A stretch of DNA of 64,000 nt from Neofusicoccum parvum (taxonomy: Eukaryota; Ascomycota; Dothideomycetes; Botryosphaeriales; Botryosphaeriaceae): NCBI GenBank assembly GCA_020912385.1, contig CP087207.1:2108001-2172000 (forward strand), in the 5' to 3' direction. A program made the position numbers and the translations under genes. The notes under the pieces were generated by a model that made no database searches, had not been told where the DNA came from, and saw only the letters and a program-made list of their open reading frames with translations. This document shows, one piece after another, positions 1-9,852 of this stretch (positions within the stretch are counted from its first letter, which is position 1; each line of letters opens with the position of its first letter).

Positions 1-1774
1 CTCGGTGGTGATGACTTGGTCAGTGATGCCAAACGGCCTGCCTACGCAGGTGCTGACAAGGCGATCAAACGAATACACGCACCACCACAGGCGGCGTCGA
101 AGGTCACGCACCCACTGTCGCCTGCCTCGCTCTTTCGGGTCAAGTCTCACCGCGTTGTTTGCCCCAGACGCATCACCCACGTCATTGTCAGACCTCTGCG
201 GGTTTGCCTCCTCAACGAGAGGGCTCCCGTCGACACCCACGCCGTCTTCGTAATGCAGGCCCAGATCGACGCCCAGTCTGACGGCTACACCTGTGATGTA
301 CCACAGGCCTGGTGCAACGGGCCTCAGCAGGGCGAAACCAGCAAGGAGCAGCACGGCCTGCAGCTCCTCCAGACCGCCGCCAAAGCCGTCTGGGCGATCG
401 ACGGACGGCGAGGACGAAAGGAAGCTCTCCAAGTGGACGATGGCCGAGGCGTGGTACTCCTCGGGCTGGTGTTGCACGCTCGCGAGCTTGCGTCGCTTCC
501 CCGGCGGTGGAGATTGCGAGGGCTTTTGTGACGCATTGTTTGCATCTGGATCAGGCGACTCGGACGTGGCGTCTGAACTGCCCATGATGATGCCAGCACC
601 GATGGCAAAGACAATATTCAGCATGTACAGCTCTCGGCTTGTCCGATCCTTCGGGTCGGCGGCTAGGGCGCGGTCGAACATGGACATGAACTCTCCGCGA
701 TGGAGGATGGGGATCTGCGGATTAGCATGCTCAAAGTACAGCTCAACCAGCTTCAGTGCCAGCTCACGCTCGGGGAAGGGGGCTTGGCGGATCGTCGGCT
801 TCGTGTGCAGGCCAAAGAAGGAATCCCTCATGGAGGTGCCATTGGCGGCGGCGGAGCCGGGCAGGGGCTTGCTGGCACGCACGCTGCCCTTCTCTGATGA
901 CGCACCGGACACGGAGCTTTTCACGGCTGCGAACACGACGCGGGCAAAAGAGATGCCCGACGTCGAGCCCAGGAAGCGTGGGTCGGAGGCGCCCTGCACG
1001 GAGACCATGCCAATATTCGAGACCATCTTGTTGATCTTCTCACGGTCGTACTGCTCGGCCTGCTTCGTATCTGCGCCGTCGTCTTGCGGGCGCTCAGCAT
1101 GCGTGTGCTGGCCCTCCTGGGCGGCGGCGCGCGCCTGCTTGTCGAGGGGGAAGGTGGCCTCGCCATTGGGCGGCTTGTAGCTCAGGGCGAAGTGTTCGGG
1201 CGGGGCAAAGGCGACCTGGTTGTCGCGCAGCAGCGATTGCAGGTACGCGACCCTGCTCTCGAGGTAATACACATAGCTGTTGGAGACAACACACAAGCAT
1301 CAGCACATCGAAGCCCACTTTTCGCGGTTCACCGGGCCAGCATCCACGGGCCGCGCCGCATGCAGCGGCAAGCGTGCAGGAAGCTGAGCACGCAGGGCGC
1401 AGCGCGTCGGTGAGACGTCTGCCGCCAGAGTGCATGCGATTTTTCTTCCTGCCGCCCGCCCCCACCCGCAGCGCGATCGCGTCCTGGAGAGGGCCAACGC
1501 ACCTTCGCGGTATCTCCCTCTTCGTGATGGGGTCGTAGCCGACGCACTTGACGTGCGCCTTCTCGCAGCTGGCGCACGCGGGCAGGCGCTGGTCGCAGCG
1601 GTTCTTGCGCAGGCGGCAGCGGTTGCACGCCGAGACGTTGCGGAAGGACGACGCAGCCTGGGCACTGGCCGACGCGCTGGCGGTCGGCGACTCGATCTTG
1701 CTGCTGGCGCTGGCGTCCTCAGGTGAAGCGCCGTCGGTCGAAGATGCCTCTCGCGGGCGCTTGGGAGCGGTCAT
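1..1774 (-). CDS. Zn(II)2Cys6 fungal transcription factor (3' end outside window)
   Basis: A nuclear DNA-binding regulator. Two exons are seen, 1503..1774 and 1..1276, joined across a 226 bp intron (1277..1502); 516 codons are visible and the frame is still open at base 1. The binuclear cluster CX2CX6CX6CX2CX6C lies at residues 50-77 and is followed by the linker ending REIPR-SYVYYLE, where the splice falls, and a short coiled dimerisation stretch. Further on are the marks of the fungal-specific regulator domain (PF04082 type): ILHRGEF, MLNIVFAIGAG, HLESFL and RRLWWCVYSFDR, then GRPFGI near the window edge. The ATG at 1774 was chosen; an in-frame ATG at 1846 would add 24 residues. The next gene on the same strand is an MFS transporter, a pairing that can mean regulator plus target, but nothing here proves it. 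Target genes are unknown. Confidence 0.9.
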
Positions 1775-2900
1775 CCCGCATGTCCGTTGCGCGACCGCTC
1801 TATCGGGAAGACATCCAAGTCGACGAGGCGGAGGGTGCGGCGACACGGGACCAGAGACAGGCGGTGGGCCGAGGATGCCACGGGCGCGGATGCCTGCGCA
1901 GACGAGCGAGCAGCGGGCGCGGGGAGGCGGCCTGGGCTGGCAGCTGGGTTGACGGGCGCGACGCGGACGCGGAAGCGGGCACCTTGGGCGTGCAAAGGCG
2001 GGCGGGCAAACAGCAGTTGCGCAGCAGCAGCGCGAGGCTGACCAATTGCGCGCGTCTCCACCTGCCTAATCGGCGCCGAGGGATGTTCGCTGAGCTGCGC
2101 AGCGCCGACGGCGAGGGGGCGCGCGGAGGCGGCGGAAGGCGGCTTTGCGCTCGTAGGGCGGATTCAGAAAAGCGGCGCAGTGGGCCTGACCTCGCAGCAG
2201 GAAATCTTCTGGAAAAAGCACATCCCCTTCCATCGGCCCACCGCCTCCGAAACCCTTATCAAACTCGGCTCCACGCTCGCCTGCGCGACGTCAGCAGCGC
2301 TTCCCCGAACGCCCTCAGCCGCGGGCCCGACCAATCGCGCGGCGCCGCCGCCGATCGCGCGTGCGAGCCCGGTAGCTGGCGGCCTCCATCATGGGCGCAT
2401 GGCCTGACTGCGCACGCGCGTGTATCCACTCACTTTCCGAGTCTCCTGCGTGCTGAAGAAGAAAACACGGCTGCTGGGTATTGGCCGGGGTGGTGCTGCA
2501 ACTAAAACTACGACTACTGGCAAAAGTGATCTGAGATGCATGAAACTCATCGCTCGTATGAAACGCCCCGGTAAACGCCCTGGTCCCCTGCTCGCCCTCT
2601 CCCGAATCGACGAGGCCGGCGCCTCCTATGGATTGCTCTATCTAGTCGCCCAAAACGCCGCCCAATGATGCTGAGTTGTGATGATGATATGCTGCTGCTG
2701 AACAAGATGAAATGTGAGAGGCAGAGGAAATCCAAGCCAATGAAATCGCCAAAAGGGAATTTTTTCGTAGCAGTCGAGCCGATGCTGCTTGGTATCATGT
2801 CTTCCCTTAACTCCGGATGCCCTTGTTTTTTTTGGTCCCGATCTATGCCTATTACCCTCCGCCGTGCGCCATGCGCTCCGCACAATAAAGAAAAATGCGA
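1775..2900. other. Gene-free stretch between transcription factor 5' end and transporter 3' end
   Basis: It should hold the promoter of the Zn2Cys6 factor and the 3' UTR of the MFS gene, both minus strand. Bases 1850-2450 are very GC-rich, so long frames occur by chance on both strands; none has a recognisable domain. An eight-base T run lies near 2825. Confidence 0.5.
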
Positions 2901-5014
2901 TCAGAAATGCTCCTTGTTGGAGCTGCAGGGGGGCGCCTCCTCTTCTTCCGAGTCTGAGGCTGAGCCGTCGTTGAGCGTCTGCCCGCCTTGCATCGGCGTG
3001 CCGTCCGTCGCAATGTACGACGCGCTCAGCGCCGCCGAGTTGAGCAGCGGCTCGCCAAGCCCAGCCTCCTCGTCCTGCTCGTACTCGCTCCTGCCCTCGC
3101 TCTCGTGCTTCTCGAAGCGGGTCTTGACCTCGCGCATCCAGATGCTCTCCGTGGCGCCGATGATGGCCACGAACGCGCACGTCCACCAGGCCAGGCCGGA
3201 GTACCCAAGGCTGAGACCAGCAGACTGGATACCGCCCGAGACGGTGGGTCCGAAGGCGCGGCACAGGCTGGCAGAGGACGCCGCGACGCCGTTCAAAGTC
3301 CCGAGAACCTTCTTGGACGGGGCCGAGTTGGCCAGCATGATGGCCAGCGGCGGGTAGGCCAGCGACTGCGCGGTAACCTTCCAGATAAGAACCAGAAGGA
3401 CGCCGGCCATGCGCATGGCCTCGGGCAGGAGTGTGAGGTACGGCGTCAGGGTGTAGAGGAACGGGTATGCGAGGATGACGGCGCGGAACGTCTTGAGGGG
3501 GCCGAATTTGCGGGAGACGACCGGGAAGACGAAAATCTGAACTATCATCTGGAAGAACCCCTGCGCCGAGAGAATGAATCCAATGGTCTTGGTAGGCAGC
3601 GCGAAACCGCCGACGAACTTAAAAGGAAGCGTAGGAGGCTCGGTCGACTTGGGCATGCTGAGGAGGACCGGGAGAAGCTGCTCAAAGGAGATGGTGTGGC
3701 TGCAGGCCGCTGTTAGCTTGTGAAACGCGCCAGTTATCGGGTGCAACGTACAAGGCGAGAATTCCGTAGCCGACGATGTTCAGCATCACCTGCGGGGTAA
3801 ATGCTGAGCGCATCGAGGGCTTCGGGGCAGCCCTTGGCGGCGTGCGGAGCGAAGAGGCGGTGGGAATGCTCGCCAGGCGCGGCGAGCCCTCAGTCGACTG
3901 GTAGCCCGGCGGCTGCTCATCCTCCGAGTCCTCCGCCAGCAGGTAGCAGGTCTGCTCGAGGTAGCCGGCCTTCGCGGCCAGGCTGAGCTCGTCCTCGCGC
4001 TGGCCGCGCACCTTGCGCGTCAGCCACTTGCCAATCTCAAGGCCAATGTCAAAGCGGTCCTTCTTGTCCTCGTGCGTCTCCTCCAGGAAAAGAATGCCGA
4101 CGATCAAGCTGAAGCACACCACAGCCGCGCAGACCAGGTTCGGAAGCAGGTATGGGAATTTGTCGAACAGGGATCCGGGGAGGAAGACGGTAGGGTATCC
4201 CTTGACGGGCTCAGCAAGGGTGCCACCGAGGCCAGAGCCTATTATGGAGCTGCACGCACATCATTAGTTGACGAGCCCAACAAGCTTGCGTCGGCGAGTC
4301 CTCGGACTTACCCAAGACACCAAACAAATGGCATGATGGAGTATGCGCGCGCTGTGCGTTTCAACGTCAGTAAGGTACGCCTCGCGGTCAATCCGCGCGC
4401 CGGTGACGCAGATGCCACTTACGCTGTTGCGACTCGACCGTCACGACCTCCGCGACCGTCGTCTGGAGCACACCGATGTTGCTGCAGGGTTACATGCGTC
4501 AGAAAATTCCATCTTGGCGCCGGCCCAAAAAGTCGGTGACTGTGCTACCCAACTCACCCGTTCAGCAAGCCGCCCAGGGCGCGTGCCAGCAGCGCCATTG
4601 GCAGGTTCTGCGCGAATCCGAACATGAGCATGCTCAATCCCGTCCCGGCCAGCCCAGTGAGCAGGATGGGCTTCCGTCCGAAGCGGTCGCTGAGCCGTCC
4701 CCACATGACGCCGGTCATGAACTCGGCGAAGGCGAATGCGGACGTGACCATGCCGGCGTACATGGCAATCTGCTTCTCATCCTTGGTGATGCCGAAGGAG
4801 GAGATCATGTAGTAGATGTACGGGAAGATGCTCATGAAGGCGATTGGCTCGGCGATGCGACATAGTGCTAGAGAACGACCCGTTTAGCTGGGGGAGAGGA
4901 CGCGAGGCTGGCTGAGAGGGGATTACCTAGCACGAAGAGCTGCTGTGACGGGAAGGGGACTTTGCCATCCGGCGCGACGCTCGCGCGCCGCTGACGAGCG
5001 CGACAGCTCAGCAT
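2901..5014 (-). CDS. Major facilitator superfamily transporter (ZIF/DHA1-like)
   Basis: A proton-coupled type membrane carrier of about 597 residues. Exons: 4927..5014, 4558..4867, 4423..4481, 4312..4351, 3752..4249, 2901..3699; the five introns are 52-76 bp with GTRNGT-type donors and all phases join correctly. The MFS signature between TM2 and TM3 is plain (GRLSDRFGRKP), preceded by ALCRIAEPIAFMSIFPYIYYM in two pieces over the first intron, as in fungal relatives of plant zinc-induced facilitator-like carriers and yeast Ycr023c. A long acidic cytoplasmic loop between TM6 and TM7 carries AEDSEDEQPPGY; the C-terminal tail is acidic (SDSEEEEAP). Start: ATG at 5014; an in-frame ATG at 5062 is possible. 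Substrate cannot be told. Exon 4 is only 40 bp, which automatic predictors may miss. Confidence 0.9.
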
Positions 5015-8000
5015 TATGGTGCAGTGCCAATGGCTTCCAATTGAAGCAGTGCAGAGAGACAAGAGGGGTCACGGCACAGCAGACGAGGTCAAAGGCGGGG
5101 CGGCGGCGGGCAGAAGGAGCGTGAGGAATCCCAAGGGACAAAACCTGAGGGTCTTGCGAAGGGAAGAGGGACTCGTCTGCTTAAATGACCGGTTTAATCT
5201 GTGTCATCTAGACACGATAAGATTTAGTCTAGGTGGCGTAGGGCAGACGGGCTTATTGCAGGAGGCAAGGGTATCCTGTTGCGGGACGCCGGGGAAGTCG
5301 GAGCGCGAATCGTGAATGGGTACGGTGATTGTCCGCTGGTGTTGCAGAGAGCACAAGAACGGACGGCAGCAGCGGGCACGCGGGAGGCGGCTCTGATATA
5401 GCTTGACGCGCGGGCAGAGAGGCGGCGATGCACAAGCTCGCCCGTAAGCGAACGATTTGCTGGCACAGGGCGGACCCCAGCTCTGCGACTGCTGCGTCCT
5501 GAGCTGGTGGAAGGGTCAGATCCGGTGTATGCTGCCCAAACGGACGCACAGGCGCAAAAGGATGTGCGGCTTGGCTGGCCGCGGCCCCTGAGCGTTTGCC
5601 AGCCAAGCGAGCGCCTGTCGCACATGGGGCCGGTCGCGGAACATTGGGGAGAGATGCTAGGTTGCCCCAAAAGTAAGGCGGGCTGAGATGGGTCCCAAGA
5701 ACGGTGGTCGCGCGTCCGTGATGGGCGATGTTGCAGGGCTAGCAGGCGTGGATATGACATCCACCGATCAGCGGCTGGCCGGCCTGCCGGTACGCTACTG
5801 GGATTGACTTTGGGGCTAAACACCGTTGCCCCCTTTCCTTGGGCCCAGCACAGGGGCACTGCATTTCGCGTCTGCGGCCTGCGGCTCCGGGCAGATGCGC
5901 TAGCCCACCAGGCCAGAGGGCTGGCTGCATGCCGGCAGCAAGGCACAAGGACGAGGGGCAGCGGGCGCGCAGCGCGCTGGCGCAGGCTGGGCGGGCGACG
6001 CAGCCCATCCGCGGCCGCTCGTCACTTCTCGAAGCTCCAGCGCACCGCTGCTGACCGCAAATGCGAGTCGCGTTGCTTCTGCCTGCGCGCGTGCTTGCTT
6101 TTGCGCCCGCTCCTCGCTGCGGTGCTGGCGCGAGTACGTGGCCGCATGGAAGAGATGGCTCGCAGGGCGCGAGTCAGCGCCGCAGGGTGGAGCGGCGGCG
6201 GGCAGAGGGCGATGCGACAATCTCATTAGCTTTCAATAGAGCAGCGGCCAGCCGCGATGGTTTCAAATTACAGGAGAGGCGGTGAATTCTGCTCCCCTCC
6301 GGCGCTGGTGGATGGCCGGCGACGTGCGCCCAGCCTTGCAGACGCCGGACAATTATAAATGCCAGCCCGGGCTTGGGGCAGCGGGCAGCAGCCGCGCACT
6401 GCGGGCCACGCCTGCGTCGACAGCCGACCTGTCGCCGCGCTGCGGCATCGGCAAGGGTGCCGGCGAGGCGGGCCAAGGGCAGGCGTCAGGTGACAGCTCG
6501 AGGTTCAGCAGCCCGGGCGGGTACCCACCGCGCGTGGCAGTGTGGCCGTGGCCGTTGGCGTGGAATGTTGCGCAGCCGCCCTCAGCCAGGCGCACCGGTC
6601 AAGCGCCGCGCCGGGGGGCCTGGCCCTGGGGAAGAGGGTGTTTGAGCAGAGTTAACGCAACAGGAGAGGCAACGCGGCCTGGGCTGCCGGGCGCGACCAG
6701 CGCGGAGGGACGCTGCTCAGCGGTGAGCGTGGGCAGCGGCGGCGCGCGGCCTGCCATTGGCCGCGCGCGCGCGCAGGGCTGCCGGGCTGCGCTGCGCCGG
6801 GGGCGACGGTGATTGCCCGCGCCGGCATCCCTGCTAGCCTCTCGCGTGGAAAACGAGGAACGGCCTGCTGGCGCAAGGCTTATTCGCGTCCGCTCGTCTC
6901 GTCGAAGGTTCCTTTCGAGATCTGTGGCCGGAAGATGGCGGGTACGCCCTCCGCTCGCGCGCTGATTCGCCGCCGGGCCACGCGCGCGCTGGGCCTGCCG
7001 ATTCCGCGGCACCTAGCTCCAGGCCGTTTGTCGCAGCTCCTCAGCCCGCCCTCTCGCGCCCCGACGAGCCTGGAGCCACTCTCGCCCAGGCACAACCGCG
7101 CCGTCTGGGGTACACAGGCGAGCAGCTGGCAGGCAAGCTCTGCAGATCCTTAATTTCGATCCCAACGTCATCGCTGCCCGCTGAAACGATAGCCGACTGC
7201 AACTCCTGACGCGCGCCGCGAATGATCCGTCGCCATCGCACGGTGCCGGCACTGATCACTTGACCCTCAATGTGTGACGGCAAGCGTTTTCTTCTGTGTG
7301 CCGAATGCGATGTCTCGTGTGCTGCGTTCCAGTGGTGCCAGCAGTTGGTGCAACGCGCTGCAAATGCAATCCCAGGGTCGGAGAGGGCACCTCCCATGCC
7401 GCCCGATGCAAGCCGCATCGACAATCCCCGGTCCTCGGGCGGAAGCAAATGCATGATGCAGCTGAATCCTGTCCTAGGCGTCTTCGCAAAGTCGTTGATG
7501 CTGTGCGCCCGGCGAGGTGGACCAATATAAACCCGGGTCGCGTCCCCTAGTCGCACATCTGAATAGGCTACGGGAACAGTGCTCCTGTGAGACATCCAGA
7601 TCTTCCGGCGCCCGTCAGATGCCAGCCTGACCGACGGCTCACCGCCAATGTTGCTGACGTTCGGTCGACATGAGCGTGCCCAACGTGACTTTTTCTGGAA
7701 GTGTGGCGAGGCCTGACTGGTGCTTCTGCTCGTATAAGCCCACCGTGCAACGACAGGTCTTACAGACGGTTAATATATGCTGCTGATCGCGCGCTGCGCT
7801 GCGCTGTGCAGGCTCTGCAAGCTCTGCACACCGGGCCACTAGGCAGATGTCTGTTGACTCGGAATGTTGTTGAGCCCGGCCGCTGGTACGGGCTCCGGAC
7901 CCTTGCTGATCTATACGACCCGGGTGGCACGTCGAGTCATCGCATCATTCCAGAATGTGATAGCGGGGGCGGCGGCTTTGTGCGACGTGTATCTAGATAG

Positions 8001-8305
8001 GGGGTGTCGGCTGGTCGGGCAACAAGAGAGCGAGCCTGCGCCTGAGTCTGAGGAAGCGTTCGCCGCAAGCCGCGAGTCGCCGCGCACGGGGGCCTGAGGC
8101 TGGGCTGCGCGCCCGTTGCCGCGAGGCGCCAGCGAACGCGTGAGGGCTGGGGTTCCTGGGGGAAGGCAGAGCGTGGCAGATCCGCGAGGAAAACAGCAGA
8201 TCGCTCCTCTTAGTCAGCCCAGAGCCGCCCGCCGCCCGCCGGGCCCGAACGATCGCGCGACAACCCCCTTTGCCGCATCCTCTGCTCCCCGGCACCACGG
8301 CCAAG
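5015..8305. other. 3.3 kb GC-rich gene-free region between divergent genes
   Basis: It separates the minus-strand MFS gene from the plus-strand E2-like gene and so contains both promoters. Many long overlapping frames occur on both strands (for example 7041..7595 minus, ATG start, 184 residues), but none shows a domain, a consistent splice pattern or sensible composition. TATA-like words are at about 6354 and 7525, and an alternating CG run near 6764. Confidence 0.5.
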
Positions 8306-9377
8306 ATGCCCTTGTTGGGTGCCGCGCTGGCGCTGCCGTCGCTCCAGAAGCAGAACCTTCTCGTCGAGTTGTACGTGCTGCCCTCGCCGTGACCTGTGCT
8401 GGTGCTGACCCCGCCCCCGCTGCAGCGCGAGCCTGCGCCATGGCTGTCCCGACGGCGTGTACGTGAGCATCACGCCCGGCGACGCGTCCATCTGGACTGG
8501 CGTGATATTCATCCGCAAAGGTGCGCTTGTTTGTAATTGGCTTTGCGCGGGCTCGACAGAGCTTCGCCTTTTACTTTTCTCAGCCCCAGTGCGCGGCTGA
8601 CCGGGTATTGTTTCAAGGCCCATACGCGCCTGCAATTCTTCGAGTCCAGATTTCCTTTCCGGCAGCATATCCATCAGTACCGCCGCTGGTCACTCTGTCC
8701 ACGGACATCTTCCACCCGCTGGTAACTCCACTGACCACGTATACCTACACGACTGGCTCTGCCAGCGGTGAGACCGTCAGTGCCACCGACGACGAGCGTC
8801 TCCCGCCCGGCGGCTTCAGCCTCCGCCATGGCTTCCCGCAGTGGTTTTCGCGCACGCGCCGGAGCACTCCGGCGGCTCGAAACGCGAGCGGCATCGCGAC
8901 TCAACCGGATGCCAGCGGCGACACAGGCCCGGTCGGGGAAGGCGACGCCCATCCGCCGCCCGTTGCCAAGATCCTCAAGTATATTCAGGCATCGTTCACC
9001 GACGAGTCTATTCTCGACTCGGTGACGGTTGAGTCCGCCGCGAACCCAGGAGCCTACCATGCGTGGCGGTCCTACAGAGAGACCCAATTTACTGGCGAGA
9101 TGCAGCCCATGACCAAGACCAGCACCGCTCCGACCACCAGAAGCCGCCGCCCGGGCGAGTGGAACTGGGAGGGCGTGTGGGAAGAAAGAGTCAAAAAGGG
9201 CATCCACGGGAGCACCTCCGACGGCGTTCTCTACGGAGCCGGCGTGGAGGGAGACGACGTGGTAGGCATCTTTCCCGCTTCAGCCCGCACCATCGCTCAC
9301 GATTGCAGGTCCGCTTTGCGCAGGTTGACAAAGACGTTCTCGACAAGGCAAAGGCCCGAATTCTAAAGCAAGCATAG
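8306..9377 (+). CDS. Non-catalytic UBC-fold protein, FTS/AKTIP-like
   Basis: Exons 8306..8370, 8426..8520, 8618..9261, 9309..9377 give 290 residues; introns are 55, 97 and 47 bp. The UBC fold is visible from LLVEFASL through SIWTGVIFIRKGPYAPAI and FPAAYPSVPPLV. At the place where an active E2 has HPN followed by a cysteine this protein reads DIFHPLVTPLTTY, with no cysteine, so ubiquitin transfer is not expected. HPLV-x-P at this site is characteristic of AKTIP/FTS, a subunit of the FTS-Hook-FHIP complex that links dynein to early endosomes in animals and Aspergillus. A linker with a Ser/Thr-rich insert follows, then ANPGAYHAWRSYR and a basic C-terminal helix. FTS identity is inference; a generic E2 variant is the alternative. 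Confidence 0.82.
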
Positions 9378-9852
9378 TTTGCTCTGGGACTGGCTGGCAC
9401 CGCAGTGGAGAGTAGTCTTTTAGGTGGAGAAGAAGGTATTGGTCTCAGAAAAATCCTCACAAAGGTTTGCCTTGCACAGACGAGGTTCCTAGTCAGCATT
9501 GGTTCCAGGCTGCACGGCACCCGCTCAAGTTGGATGGATGTTTTGCTGGTTGGAAGTACTTTCGAGAAAATGCGAGACATGAATTCCGGTTTCCCACGTT
9601 GGTGCACGCACGCATGTAGGAGTTAGGAGCGCCGGGGGCGCTGTGAGCTGAGGTTGAGGCCGTGGTCGAGGGCGTGGGGCCGCACCTCCCCCAGCGGCAA
9701 GCGAGCGTGCCTGCCGCCGACGGTGGCCTCGCCAATGGAAAAAACATCTCTGTCTTCGTCGAGAACGTTCTGCCTCCCGAGAACCTGGGCATCACCGCTC
9801 CGCTGCAGGACGAGGACGAGATCGCAGATCGGTCGCCGCAGTGCCGGCCAGC
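9378..9852. other. Intergenic stretch between E2-like and vWA genes
   Basis: Presumed 3' UTR of the E2-like gene and promoter of the vWA gene. An open frame at 9662..9840 reads plausible peptide (ENVLPPENLGITAPLQ) but has no good donor joining it to the vWA frame, so I did not include it. Confidence 0.4.

Noticed and set aside
7041..7595. Minus-strand frame of 184 codons in the long GC-rich gap
   Set aside because: Low-information composition with scattered Cys and Arg, no domain, no splice signals; length is expected by chance at this GC.
9662..9840. Possible upstream exon of the vWA gene (reads ENVLPPENLGITAPLQ)
   Set aside because: No usable GT donor joins it in frame to the 9853 start; left out although the peptide looks plausible.
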